From Novosphingobium sp. FKTRR1 (GTDB taxonomy: Bacteria > Pseudomonadota > Alphaproteobacteria > Sphingomonadales > Sphingomonadaceae), in NCBI RefSeq assembly GCF_020404405.1, contig NZ_JAIZDA010000004.1, forward strand, positions 62,001 through 126,000: a stretch of DNA of 64,000 nt. The letters run 5' to 3'. The position numbers and the translations under genes were made by a program. Of this stretch, positions 8,988 through 17,157 are shown piece after piece (position 1 is the stretch's first letter; every line of letters starts with the position of its first letter). The notes under the pieces are model-generated. The model saw nothing but the letters and a program-made list of their open reading frames with translations, was not told the origin of the DNA and did not search any database.

Positions 8988-9482
8988 ATGCCCCAGATAG
9001 CCCAGCTTGCCACCACGTATGCCAGCCAGATCTTCTGGTTGCTGGTGTGCTTCGGTGTCGTTTTCTTCGTCGTGGGCCGCGGCCTGCTGCCGAAGGTGAC
9101 CGGCACCATCGACCTGCGCGACCGGCAGATTGCCGCCGACCTTGCCGCCGCTGAGGCTGCTCGTTCTGCCGCTGATGCCGAGGAAGAAGCGTGGCGGGCC
9201 AATGCCAATCGCCAGCGCGCTGCCGCGCAGGACGCTATCGCCAAGGCCAAGGTCGAAGCAGCGGCGCATACCGCTGCACGTCTGGCCGAAGCTTCGGATC
9301 GGATCGAACAGACCCTGGCAGCGGCCGATGCCCGTATCGGCAATGCCCGCGCTGCGGCTCTGACCGAAATCGAAGCGGTTGCGGTCGACGCCGTGCAGGA
9401 TATCGCAGCCCGCGTGGCCGGCCTTTCGGTCAGTCCCGATCAGGCTGGTGAAGCGGTGAAGGGAGTTCTTGCCCATGGCTGA
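8988..9482 (+). CDS. atpF': F0F1 ATP synthase subunit b'
   Basis: This 164-residue protein has one N-terminal membrane helix (about residues 13-30, QIFWLLVCFGVVFFVVGRG) followed by a long Ala/Glu/Arg-rich coiled coil that runs to the C-terminus. This is the peripheral stalk. Alphaproteobacteria use two different b-type subunits, and this first, shorter one before atpF is the b' form. Its end overlaps the start of atpF by 8 bp (ATG at 9475, stop at 9480-9482), so the two stalk subunits are probably translationally coupled in a 1:1 ratio. Confidence 0.92.
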   Translation: MPQIAQLATTYASQIFWLLVCFGVVFFVVGRGLLPKVTGTIDLRDRQIAADLAAAEAARSAADAEEEAWRANANRQRAAAQDAIAKAKVEAAAHTAARLAEASDRIEQTLAAADARIGNARAAALTEIEAVAVDAVQDIAARVAGLSVSPDQAGEAVKGVLAHG

Positions 9483-10026
9483 CACCACGCAGACCACGGC
9501 TGTGGTCGAACAGCCTCACGGTGCAGAGCATGAAATCGAACCCGCAGCGCTGGGGCTGACCCCCGGCATGTGGGTTGCCGCTTCGATGCTCGTGTTCCTG
9601 CTGGTACTGGTCTGGAAAAAGGTTCCGGCGGCGCTTGCAGGCGGTCTCGACAAGCAGATTGTCGCGATCCGCAAGCACCTTGATGAAGCCAAGACACTGC
9701 GTGCCGAGGCTGAAAAGCTTCGTGCCGAGTACGCAGCGCGCATTGCCAACGCCGAGAAGGACGCGGCTGCCATGCTCGCGCACGCTCGTACCGAGGCGGA
9801 TGCGATCGTCGCCAAGGCTTCTGCCGATGCACAGGACGTGATCGTCCGCCGCGAGCGGATGGCGCAGGACAAGATCGCGGCGACCGAGCGCGCCACGATC
9901 GATGAACTGCGCGCCAAGGCCGGTGCGATTGCCACCGCTGCAGCGTCGCAGTTGATTGCCAGCAACCTTGGGGCAGACGCGGATCGCGCGCTCGTCGACA
10001 GCACGATTGCGGGCTTGGCCCACTGA
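9475..10026 (+). CDS. atpF: F0F1 ATP synthase subunit b
   Basis: This 183-residue protein has a polar N-terminus, one membrane helix (about residues 23-40, LTPGMWVAASMLVFLLVLVW) and a long charged coiled coil, the second peripheral-stalk subunit. I use ATG 9475; a TTG two codons earlier (9469) is also in frame but less likely. It is the last gene of the operon: a strong hairpin with T-run follows 25 bp after the stop. The delta subunit and the F1 genes are not adjacent. Confidence 0.93.
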   Translation: MADTTQTTAVVEQPHGAEHEIEPAALGLTPGMWVAASMLVFLLVLVWKKVPAALAGGLDKQIVAIRKHLDEAKTLRAEAEKLRAEYAARIANAEKDAAAMLAHARTEADAIVAKASADAQDVIVRRERMAQDKIAATERATIDELRAKAGAIATAAASQLIASNLGADADRALVDSTIAGLAH

Positions 10027-10050
10027 TCGCTGCAGATCGTTGATCGCCTT

Positions 10051-10088
10051 ACAAAAAAGCCCCGCTGGCAACGGCGGGGCTTTTTTGT
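10051..10088. terminator. Bidirectional intrinsic terminator, atpF / GNAT
   Basis: The stem GCCCCGC (10059-10065) / GCGGGGC (10074-10080) has an 8-nt loop and is flanked by A6 on the left and T6 on the right, which pair to extend it. It therefore ends transcripts from both sides: the plus-strand atp operon and the minus-strand GNAT gene, whose stop is at 10104. Confidence 0.93.
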
Positions 10089-10103
10089 GGCAGAGGCTAC
10101 TGC

Positions 10104-10604
10104 CTACAGGAAGCGGTGCATCACCAGTGCATCGACGGCGCCATCCGTCGGGTGGATGAAGGCGCCGGGCAAGCGGCCGACGATGGCAAAGCCCAGATCC
10201 TCCCACAGCCGCACCGCACGAACATTGCTGGCGATCACGAAATTATACTGCATGGCGGTGAAGCCTTGGCTGCGCGCGATGACGAACGAATGCTCCGCCA
10301 TGGTTCGTGCGACGCCGCGCCCGGTTGTATGCGGGGCCACCACGTAGCCGCAGTTGCTGACATGCCTGCCGCCACCGGCCTGATTTGCCTTGAGGAAATA
10401 AGTGCCGATGATCGTGCCGTCGGCGTCCTGCGCCACGAATGTCGTCTCGTCGGTGCCCAGCCAATAGGCCAGCGCCGCATCGCGGGACATGTCGCGGTCG
10501 AGTGCAAAGGTCTCGCCCGCCCGGATCATCGGTTCAAGGAGGCGCCAGATTTCCTCGGCGTCCGCCGCAACCGCCAGACGCACTGTCGGGGAAGTATCAG
10601 CCAT
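10104..10604 (-). CDS. GNAT family N-acetyltransferase
   Basis: This 166-residue protein covers one GNAT fold. It starts with the usual VRLAVAADAEEIWRLLEPM helix and has the acetyl-CoA loop in VVAPHTTGRGVARTM (pattern R/Q-x-x-G-x-G/A near residues 88-102). It ends with the ASNVRAVRLWEDLGFAIVGRLPGAF block found in amino-acid or small-molecule acetyltransferases. The substrate cannot be told. It sits 14 bp downstream of the LacI gene on the same strand, so the two are probably co-transcribed, and its 3' end meets the shared terminator at 10051-10088. Confidence 0.85.
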   Translation of the reverse strand: MADTSPTVRLAVAADAEEIWRLLEPMIRAGETFALDRDMSRDAALAYWLGTDETTFVAQDADGTIIGTYFLKANQAGGGRHVSNCGYVVAPHTTGRGVARTMAEHSFVIARSQGFTAMQYNFVIASNVRAVRLWEDLGFAIVGRLPGAFIHPTDGAVDALVMHRFL

Positions 10605-10618
10605 TGGCAGGATTCCTT

Positions 10619-11644
10619 TCAGGGACGGGTCGATCCGCGCACCACAAGGCGGACAGGAGCCCGCCGGGGCGAGGGCGCTTCGCCACCGATCTGGGCGATC
10701 AGGCGATCGACCAGCAGCGATCCGGCCACTTCAAAGTCCGATTCAACCGTGGTGAGCGGCGGCGTGGACCATGCTCCGGCGCGCACGCCGTCAAACCCGA
10801 CGACACCGACATCGTCGGGCACGCGATAGCCGCGCGCGGTCAGCTCCTTGAGCGCGCCGAGTGCAATCTCGTCGCTGACCCCGAACACGGCGTCGAACGG
10901 CCGTCCGCTTTCGATCAGGGCAATCGCGGCAAGGCGGCCCTGTTCCTCACGCGGGAGGCCGCGCTCGATCCGCTGCAGGTAGGGTTCCAGCCCGGCGTCG
11001 TGCATCGCGGATGCATAGCCGTCGAACCGCTCCTTGAATTGGCGCTGGGGCGAGGTTTCCGAGCCGAGGCAAACGACCTCGCGATAGCCTCGGACGAGCA
11101 TATGGCGCGTCGCCAGCGCAGCGCCAGCGTGGTTGTCGCTGCGCACCCATGGGAAGTTGTCGTTCGGGGCGCCCCAGCAGACCCAGTTGGTGCCTTCGGG
11201 CAAACCGCCGAAGTACTCCCACGCGTCGGTATTCTCGCTTGTGCCGATCACGATCATGCCATCGGCCTTGCGCCGTTCCTGATAGTGGCCCCAGAAGTTG
11301 GTGGTGCTGTCCTGGAACGAGACGAGCGCCTCATATCCACGCGCCGATGCGGCGGCACAGGTGCTGCCCAGCAGCGCGAAATAGAAGGGGTTGAGATCCT
11401 TGCGGTCTTGGCCAGCGCGGCAGATCATCACCAGCGCGATCGTGCCGGTACGGCCACGCCGCAGCCGGGCGGCGTTTTCATCGACCTGATAGTTGAGCCG
11501 CTTGGCCGCTTCGACCACACGTTTGCGCGTGGGCTCGCTGATCGAGGTGTCCCCGGCCAGTGCGCGGCTGACGGTCGACTGGCTTACGCCGGCGGCCTCG
11601 GCGACATCGAATGACGTTACCCGGGAAATTCGCTTGTCCGCCAT
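10619..11644 (-). CDS. LacI family transcriptional regulator
   Basis: This 341-residue protein has an N-terminal LacI helix-turn-helix at about residues 11-35 (FDVAEAAGVSQSTVSRALAG) with hinge helix RVVEAAKRLNYQVDENAARLRRG. It is followed by a periplasmic-binding-protein-like sensor domain. The C-terminal part has the usual FDAVFGVSDEIALGALKEL and GVVGFDG elements. Such proteins repress sugar or nucleoside catabolic genes, but no such gene is adjacent, so the target is unknown. The only close partner is the downstream GNAT gene. An inverted repeat ACCGGGC-N10-GCCCGGT at 11692-11715, 48 bp upstream of the start, could be an operator or the end hairpin of the preceding gloB transcript. Confidence 0.92.
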   Translation of the reverse strand: MADKRISRVTSFDVAEAAGVSQSTVSRALAGDTSISEPTRKRVVEAAKRLNYQVDENAARLRRGRTGTIALVMICRAGQDRKDLNPFYFALLGSTCAAASARGYEALVSFQDSTTNFWGHYQERRKADGMIVIGTSENTDAWEYFGGLPEGTNWVCWGAPNDNFPWVRSDNHAGAALATRHMLVRGYREVVCLGSETSPQRQFKERFDGYASAMHDAGLEPYLQRIERGLPREEQGRLAAIALIESGRPFDAVFGVSDEIALGALKELTARGYRVPDDVGVVGFDGVRAGAWSTPPLTTVESDFEVAGSLLVDRLIAQIGGEAPSPRRAPVRLVVRGSTRP

Positions 11645-11723
11645 TGCCCTGCTTAAGCCTCCCCGGTCGCACCCCTTGGCGCGATAGCCTTACCGGGCGC
11701 GAAACCATGCCCGGTCGGTATCC

Positions 11724-12485
11724 CTAGAACGTGTCCTTTGCCGCGCGCAAGGCAGCAAACGTGGCAATTGCATCGCCGCCACCCCATGCTGCCTGTAAAA
11801 CGGCGTCATCGGCCCGCAGGAAGGGGTTTGCGGCAAGTTCGGCAGCCAAGGTCGTTGGCACCGTAGCAAGGCCCTGTGCGCGCTTTGAGGAGACCTGAGA
11901 GGCATAAGCGGCCAGTGCGGCGTTCTGGGGGTCGGCATGGAGCGCAAAGCGTGCGTTCGAGGCGGTGTATTCGTGCGCGCTGTACAAAGCCGTGGCAGGG
12001 GGCAGGGCCTTCAGCCGCAACAGGCTTTGCCAGAACTGCTCGGGCGTGCCTTCGAACATGCGCCCGCAACCCAGCGGAAACAGCGCATCGCCGACAAAGG
12101 CGATTTCGGCTGCGGGAAGGTAATAGGCGACATGGCCCAGCGTGTGGCCGCCAACGTCGATCACTTGTCCGTCAAAATCGCCGATAGAGACGGTATCGCC
12201 CTGTTCGACCGTGCGATCGATCCCGGAAATGCGCGCGGCATCGCGTTCGGGCGCGGTGATCAGGCAGCCGGATTGCTCCTTGATCGCCTCGTTCCCGCCA
12301 GCGTGATCGGGGTGCCAGTGGGTGTTCCAGATCTGCGTGATCCGCCAGCCCTTGGCCGCCGCCGCCGCAAGGTAGGCCTGCGCATCGGGCGTGTCGATCG
12401 CCACCGTCTCGCCGCTGGCTGGATCGTGGACCAGATAGCCGTAGTTGTCGGACAGGCAGGGAAACTGGTGGATTTCGAGCGTCAT
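11724..12485 (-). CDS. gloB: Hydroxyacylglutathione hydrolase (glyoxalase II)
   Basis: Glyoxalase II hydrolyses S-D-lactoylglutathione, finishing methylglyoxal detoxification. The 253-residue metallo-beta-lactamase-fold protein has the binuclear metal motif TH-x-H-x-DH at residues 55-61 (THWHPDHAGG). It also has the downstream His/Asp ligands in GGHTLGHVAYY and GDALFPLGCGR, and the C-terminal glyoxalase II domain (SAHEYTASNARFAL, then NPFLR). The start is ATG 12485 (MTLEIHQFPCLSDNYGYL), which matches the family; reading on upstream would only run into the neighbouring gene. It lies 8 bp after the GFA-like gene on the same strand, a sensible pairing since both concern glutathione-linked aldehyde handling. 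Confidence 0.94.
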   Translation of the reverse strand: MTLEIHQFPCLSDNYGYLVHDPASGETVAIDTPDAQAYLAAAAAKGWRITQIWNTHWHPDHAGGNEAIKEQSGCLITAPERDAARISGIDRTVEQGDTVSIGDFDGQVIDVGGHTLGHVAYYLPAAEIAFVGDALFPLGCGRMFEGTPEQFWQSLLRLKALPPATALYSAHEYTASNARFALHADPQNAALAAYASQVSSKRAQGLATVPTTLAAELAANPFLRADDAVLQAAWGGGDAIATFAALRAAKDTF

Positions 12486-12493
12486 GATGATCC

Positions 12494-12892
12494 TCAGGAA
12501 CGGCCTTTGGGGAAGTGCGGGATCGGGCCGGGAATGGCAACCCATTCGTGCATGGTATCCTCCCAGACCGACCGGGCAGGCGCAGGGTGGGTCGGATCGG
12601 CAAAGGCGCCGACCGCGATGCCGATCACGTCGGGCTTGAGATCGGCGTCGAACCACAACGTGGTGCCACATGTTGCGCAGAAATGCCCGGTGAAGGTCCG
12701 TCCGCTATCGGCAGTGCGGGTGTATGCCACCGATTGCCCGGCAATCGTGACATCGGCGGTGGCGTAGTAGGCGATCAGGCCAAAGGGAGCGCCTGTGCGC
12801 CGCTGGCATGCCTGGCAATGACAGGCGACGATCTGGTCCGTGGCGACCTGAACTTCGGCCGAAAGCTGGCCGCATTGGCATTGTGCGCGCAT
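12494..12892 (-). CDS. GFA / CENP-V family zinc protein
   Basis: This 132-residue protein has the cysteine layout of the glutathione-dependent formaldehyde-activating enzyme (GFA) family: CQCGQLSAEV near the N-terminus, CHCQACQRRTGAPFG near residue 24, and FCATCGTTLW near residue 71. These ligate two zinc ions. Most family members are not proven GFA enzymes, so the precise reaction is open. ATG 12892 is preceded by AGGACAGG; the in-frame ATG 14 codons earlier is less convincing. It shares a probable operon with gloB (8-bp gap). Confidence 0.83.
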   Translation of the reverse strand: MRAQCQCGQLSAEVQVATDQIVACHCQACQRRTGAPFGLIAYYATADVTIAGQSVAYTRTADSGRTFTGHFCATCGTTLWFDADLKPDVIGIAVGAFADPTHPAPARSVWEDTMHEWVAIPGPIPHFPKGRS

Positions 12893-12935
12893 CCTGTCCT
12901 CCGCGCGTAGCGTTCTAGCTGAACACGCGGCCAAA

Positions 12936-12974
12936 GCAAAAGCCCGCCCGGATCGCTCCGGACGGGCTTGTGTT
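12936..12974 (-). terminator. Intrinsic terminator of rpsA
   Basis: The minus strand shows an AGCCCGTCCGGA / TCCGGGCGGGCT-type stem with a short GCGA loop and one mismatch, followed by TTTTGCTTT, about 40 bp after the rpsA stop. Confidence 0.82.
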
Positions 12975-13011
12975 GCTTTGGGTGCGGCCCCTTGACGAGG
13001 CCGCGTGACCC

Positions 13012-14718
13012 TTACGAGCGTGCCTTGAGGGCAGCACCGAGGATGTCGCCCAGCGAAGCGCCGGCATCCGAAGAACCGTACTGCTCCACGGCTTCCTTCT
13101 CTTCGGCCAACTGACGGGCCTTGATCGAGAAGTTGGGCTTCTTCGAACGGTCGAAACCGATGACCAGAGCGTCGATCTTCTGACCGACCTGGAAGCGGTC
13201 GGGGCGCTGTTCGTCGCGGTCGCGACCCAGATCCGAACGCTTGATGAAGCCGGTTGCGCCGTCTTCACCGGCCTGCACTTCGAGGCCGCCATCGCGGACT
13301 TCGAGGACGGTGACGGTGGTGACTTCACCACGACGCAGGCTGGTGCCACCCGATGCAGCAACGCCGCCGGCCGCCGGAGCGCCCTTTTCAAGCTGCTTCA
13401 TGCCCAGGCTGATGCGTTCCTTGTCGATATCGACATCGAGAACCACGGCCGAAACCTGCTCGCCCTTGCGGTGCAGAGCCAGCGCGTCTTCGCCCGAAAT
13501 GCCCCACGCGATGTCGGACATGTGGACCATGCCGTCGACTTCGCCGTCCAGGCCGATGAACAGACCGAATTCGGTCGCGTTCTTGACTTCGCCCTCGACG
13601 ATGGTGCCGACCGGGTGCTTTTCGGCGAAAGCTTCCCACGGGTTCTGCTGCGCCTGCTTGAGGCCCAGCGAGATGCGGCGCTTGTCGCTGTCGACTTCGA
13701 GCACCAGCACGTCGACTTCCTGGCTGGTCGAAACGATCTTGCCGGGGTGGACGTTCTTCTTGGTCCAGCTCATTTCCGAAACGTGGACGAGGCCTTCGAT
13801 GCCAGCTTCCAGTTCGACGAACGCGCCGTATTCGGTGATGTTGGTCACGGTGCCGCGCAGCTTGGCGCCGACCGGGTACTTGGCGGCCACGCCATCCCAC
13901 GGATCGCTTTCTAGCTGCTTCATGCCCAGCGAGATACGCTGCGTGTCCTGGTTGATGCGGATGATCTGCACCTTGACCGTGTCACCGATGGCGATGACTT
14001 CGCTCGGGTGGTTGACGCGCTTGTAGCTCATGTCGGTGACATGGAGCAGGCCGTCGATGCCGCCGAGGTCGACGAACGCACCGTAGTCGGTGATGTTCTT
14101 GACCACGCCGTCGATGATCTGGCCTTCCTTGAGGTTCTGGATCAGGCCCGAGCGCTGTTCAGCGCGGGTTTCTTCCAGCACCGCACGGCGCGAGACGACG
14201 ATGTTGCCACGACGGCGGTCCATCTTGAGGATCTGGAAGGGCTGCGGCACGTCCATCAGCGGGGTGACATCGCGCACCGGGCGGATATCGACCTGGCTGC
14301 CGGGCAGGAAGGCCACGGCGCCGTCGAGATCGACGGTGAAGCCACCCTTCACGCGGCCGAAGATCACGCCTTCAACGCGCTTGCCTTCGCCGAATTCGTT
14401 TTCAAGCTTGTCCCAAGCGGCTTCGCGGCGGGCGCGGTCGCGGCTGAGCATGGCTTCGCCATCGGCGTTTTCGACGCGGTCGACAAAGACTTCGACTTCG
14501 TCGCCGACCGAGAGGCCATGCGGCTGGCCGGGCGAGGCGAACTCGCGCAGCGGCACGCGGCCTTCGCTCTTGAGGCCCACGTCGATGACGGCCTTGTCGT
14601 TTTCGATGGCGGTGATGGTGCCCTTGACGACGCGGCCTTCAAAGCCACCATTGGAGGCTCCACCAAGCGATTCGTCGAGCAGCGCGGCAAAATCGTCGCG
14701 CGTCGGATTTGACGGCAT
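13012..14718 (-). CDS. rpsA: 30S ribosomal protein S1
   Basis: S1 binds mRNA on the small subunit and supports initiation on structured or weak leaders. The 568 residues contain six S1/OB repeats in order. Repeats 3-5 show the clear GTVTNITEYGAFVEL / GLVHVSEMSW pattern, while repeats 1-2 are the more divergent ribosome-binding pair. The start ATG 14718 (MPSNPTRDDFAALLDESL) matches alphaproteobacterial S1; an in-frame upstream ATG at 14793 would add 25 unsupported residues. A terminator follows at 12936-12974. Codon use is strongly biased to C/G-ending codons, as in highly expressed genes. The cmk gene that often precedes rpsA is not here. Confidence 0.97.
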   Translation of the reverse strand: MPSNPTRDDFAALLDESLGGASNGGFEGRVVKGTITAIENDKAVIDVGLKSEGRVPLREFASPGQPHGLSVGDEVEVFVDRVENADGEAMLSRDRARREAAWDKLENEFGEGKRVEGVIFGRVKGGFTVDLDGAVAFLPGSQVDIRPVRDVTPLMDVPQPFQILKMDRRRGNIVVSRRAVLEETRAEQRSGLIQNLKEGQIIDGVVKNITDYGAFVDLGGIDGLLHVTDMSYKRVNHPSEVIAIGDTVKVQIIRINQDTQRISLGMKQLESDPWDGVAAKYPVGAKLRGTVTNITEYGAFVELEAGIEGLVHVSEMSWTKKNVHPGKIVSTSQEVDVLVLEVDSDKRRISLGLKQAQQNPWEAFAEKHPVGTIVEGEVKNATEFGLFIGLDGEVDGMVHMSDIAWGISGEDALALHRKGEQVSAVVLDVDIDKERISLGMKQLEKGAPAAGGVAASGGTSLRRGEVTTVTVLEVRDGGLEVQAGEDGATGFIKRSDLGRDRDEQRPDRFQVGQKIDALVIGFDRSKKPNFSIKARQLAEEKEAVEQYGSSDAGASLGDILGAALKARS

Positions 14719-15044
14719 TAGGAGAATTCCTGTCTTTGCTGTTTCCGGCCAGGCGGTTGTTTCCGCCGGTCTTTTCTCCGTTTGCTGCACCATGCAGGCA
14801 AACGGGCCAAAAGGGCCGAACTACCCGGAAGGCCGTATGCCCGGCCGGGTGCGCGCGACCGATCCATCCCTTGCGGGGGAACCGACTGCGAACGAGCGGG
14901 CCCTTATGCCGGAACAGCGCAAAACGCAAGCGCAAGCGTATGTTTTGCAAGGTCGGGGTTGCGCTGGATCAAGGTTCGAGGCGGCGCGTTACGTAGGAGG
15001 GGGCCGCGATGATCCCGCGCCACACGCTTGAACGGAGATCCCCG
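14719..15044. other. Intergenic region, rpsA leader and promoters
   Basis: This 326-bp stretch lies between divergent rpsA and a GNAT gene. I see no supported gene. It must hold the rpsA promoter and leader; AGGA sits 11 bp before the rpsA start. GC-rich short repeats are present but no clean hairpin with a T-run. Confidence 0.6.
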
Positions 15045-15581
15045 ATGACCACCCTCACTCTTGCGGAGCTTGCCCCGATGACCCAGTTGACCACCCGCGA
15101 CGGCACCAACCTGACGGTGCGCGCCGCCTACGCCGAAGACGCAGATGCGCTTGCCGCGTTCTTCGATCAGGTGACGGCCGAGGATCGGCGGTTCCGCTTC
15201 CTGACCGCAATCAACCATCTGGGGCGCGATCAGCTTGCGCCCCTGACCCATGTCGATCACTGGCGGACAGAGAGCTTCATCGCGTTCGATGCGGCAACCG
15301 GCGAGCTGGTGGCCTCGGCGATGCTCGCCTGCGACGCCAAGATGGACACCGGCGAGGTCGCCATTTCCATTCGCGGTGATTATCGCGGCAAGGGCGTGGC
15401 CTGGACCCTGCTCGACATGCTGGCCGGCGAAGGTGAACGGCGCGGCCTGCGGCGCGTGATCTCGATCGAGGATCGCGACAACCACGCGGCCATCGATCTG
15501 GAGCGCGAACAGGGCTTTGCCGCGCGCGGTGTCGAGGATGACCCGCACCTGGTGCTGCTGGAAAAGGTCTTTGCGGCCTGA
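15045..15581 (+). CDS. GNAT family N-acetyltransferase
   Basis: This single GNAT domain is 178 residues from ATG 15045. The pattern LTVRAAYAEDADALAAFFDQVTAEDRRFRFL resembles the acetyltransferase domains found in protein-acetylating Pat-type and related stress enzymes. The acetyl-CoA loop is IRGDYRGKGVAWTLLDML, and the C-terminal part ends with the usual DRDNHAAIDLEREQGF motif. I chose 15045 because GGAG lies 9-10 bp upstream; an in-frame ATG at 15009 is possible. It is monocistronic, convergent with the Mur ligase gene (48-bp gap). The substrate is unknown. Confidence 0.83.
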   Translation: MTTLTLAELAPMTQLTTRDGTNLTVRAAYAEDADALAAFFDQVTAEDRRFRFLTAINHLGRDQLAPLTHVDHWRTESFIAFDAATGELVASAMLACDAKMDTGEVAISIRGDYRGKGVAWTLLDMLAGEGERRGLRRVISIEDRDNHAAIDLEREQGFAARGVEDDPHLVLLEKVFAA

Positions 15582-15629
15582 AACCGGGGTTCGGCGTGCG
15601 GGGACAGACCTCGCGCGCCGGGCACACTT

Positions 15630-17048
15630 TCAGGGCAAAGCGGCCAGCAAGTCGTTGGCAAAGGCTGACAGCGTGTCATCGCGCGCGCCCATGATGACGA
15701 CGCGGTCGCCGGGGCGAGCGAGCGCAAGGATGCGGTCACCGCAGGCCTTTCGTTCCGCAATGTGCTCGGCCTTCCCGCCGTGCTGTTCGATCAGCGCCAC
15801 GATGCGTTCCGACCCGACAGAGCGATCGACCGTACCGCCGAAGTAGACCGGATCGCACAGGATCGTCAGGTCGTCCCGGTCCAGTCGGGTGGCCAGAACC
15901 TCGGCCAGTTCCGCCCCCATCTGCCGCAGTGGGCCATAGCCGTGCGGCTGGAAGAAGGCGATGACCCGCCCGGGATGTGCCTTGAGCGTGGCCAGCGTGG
16001 CGGCGACCTTTTCGGGATTGTGGCCGAAATCGTCGATCACCGTCACGCCCGATGGGCTGGTGCCGACGATGTCGAAACGCCGGGCAAGGCCGACAAACCC
16101 GCCCAGCGCGGCAACGCCTTCGGCCAGCGAAACTCCAGCAGCCTCCGCTGCGGCCAAGGCGGCCAGCGCGTTGGACAAGTTGTGGCGCCCCGGCACTTGC
16201 AGCGACAGCGGATGCTGCGCGCCGGTCCGGCGGTCGAGCACGGTGGCTGTCAGAGCGGTCGGACTTTCAACGATCGAGCCGGTGACGACCGAAACCTGCG
16301 CCGCTTCGCTCAACCCGAACGTTGTTGCCACAGCGGCGCGGGGCAGCAGGGCAAGGCTCTCGGCATCGTCGGCGTTGAGCACGGAGCGCGGAGCACGGGC
16401 GAGGAAATCGCCAAACAATTCGCGCAGTTCGGCCATGCTCTTGTGATCGAGGCTGACGTTGTTGAGCACCGCGACCGCTGGAGTGTAGAGCGCGATCGAG
16501 CCGTCGCTTTCATCGACTTCGGCAACGAAAGCATCGCCTTGTCCAACCCGCGCGGAGGCGAATGGCGCATCGGGCGCGACGAAATTCTTCATCACCGCGC
16601 CGTTCATGATCGTGGGATCGCGACCGGCGTGGGTCAGGATCCAGCCGATCATGCCGGTCACGGTCGATTTGCCACTGGTGCCGCCGACCGCCACGCCCAG
16701 CGCGGCTGCATTGAACAGGCGCGAGAGCAGTTCCGCCCGGCTCATCCGCGCGCAGCCCAGCGCCTTGGCGCGGACGACTTCGGGAACGGTATCCTCGATT
16801 GCCGCTGATGCGATCAGTACCTGATCCGCCGAGGTCACGCCGCTGCCGTCCTGAGCGAACAGGTCGAAACCCTGTGCCTCAAGCCACGCGAACTTTTCCG
16901 GCGTGCGGCCCTGATCGCGGCTGCGGTCGGACCCGGCGACCCGTGCCCCTTGTCCGCGCAGGATCAGCGCGAGCGGCAACATGCCCGATCCGCCGATGCC
17001 GCAGAAGAACCAGGGATGGGTGAGCAGGTTGTCCGCTTGCGTCGTCAT
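15630..17048 (-). CDS. mpl: Mur ligase family protein, Mpl-like
   Basis: This 472-residue ATP-dependent Mur ligase resembles MurC. It has an N-terminal Rossmann domain (FFCGIGGSGMLPLALIL), a central ATPase domain with P-loop GGTSGKSTVTG near residues 117-127, and DESDGSIALYTPAVAVLNNVSLDHK as the switch region. The C-terminal domain begins near LARRFDIVG. Mpl attaches recycled L-Ala-D-Glu-mDAP tripeptide to UDP-MurNAc. I favour Mpl over MurC because it stands alone, outside any mur/fts cluster, and is divergent from an LD-carboxypeptidase, a recycling enzyme. A MurC paralogue with another amino-acid substrate remains possible. The start ATG 17048 is used; a GTG two codons earlier is in frame. 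Confidence 0.75.
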   Translation of the reverse strand: MTTQADNLLTHPWFFCGIGGSGMLPLALILRGQGARVAGSDRSRDQGRTPEKFAWLEAQGFDLFAQDGSGVTSADQVLIASAAIEDTVPEVVRAKALGCARMSRAELLSRLFNAAALGVAVGGTSGKSTVTGMIGWILTHAGRDPTIMNGAVMKNFVAPDAPFASARVGQGDAFVAEVDESDGSIALYTPAVAVLNNVSLDHKSMAELRELFGDFLARAPRSVLNADDAESLALLPRAAVATTFGLSEAAQVSVVTGSIVESPTALTATVLDRRTGAQHPLSLQVPGRHNLSNALAALAAAEAAGVSLAEGVAALGGFVGLARRFDIVGTSPSGVTVIDDFGHNPEKVAATLATLKAHPGRVIAFFQPHGYGPLRQMGAELAEVLATRLDRDDLTILCDPVYFGGTVDRSVGSERIVALIEQHGGKAEHIAERKACGDRILALARPGDRVVIMGARDDTLSAFANDLLAALP

Positions 17049-17157
17049 GATCACAGCGCACTACACATTCTGCCCGACCAGTCCAGTTGGGTCGGCAGGC
17101 CTTGCCGCGATTCCGGGGCCACCTTGCGCGCTGCGGGCAAGGCGCTATGCCGAGGGC

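Noticed and set aside
11692..11715. ACCGGGC-N10-GCCCGGT as LacI operator
   Set aside because: The form does not match the contiguous CG-centred LacI-type operator, and it could equally be the end of the gloB transcript. Mentioned only in the LacI entry.
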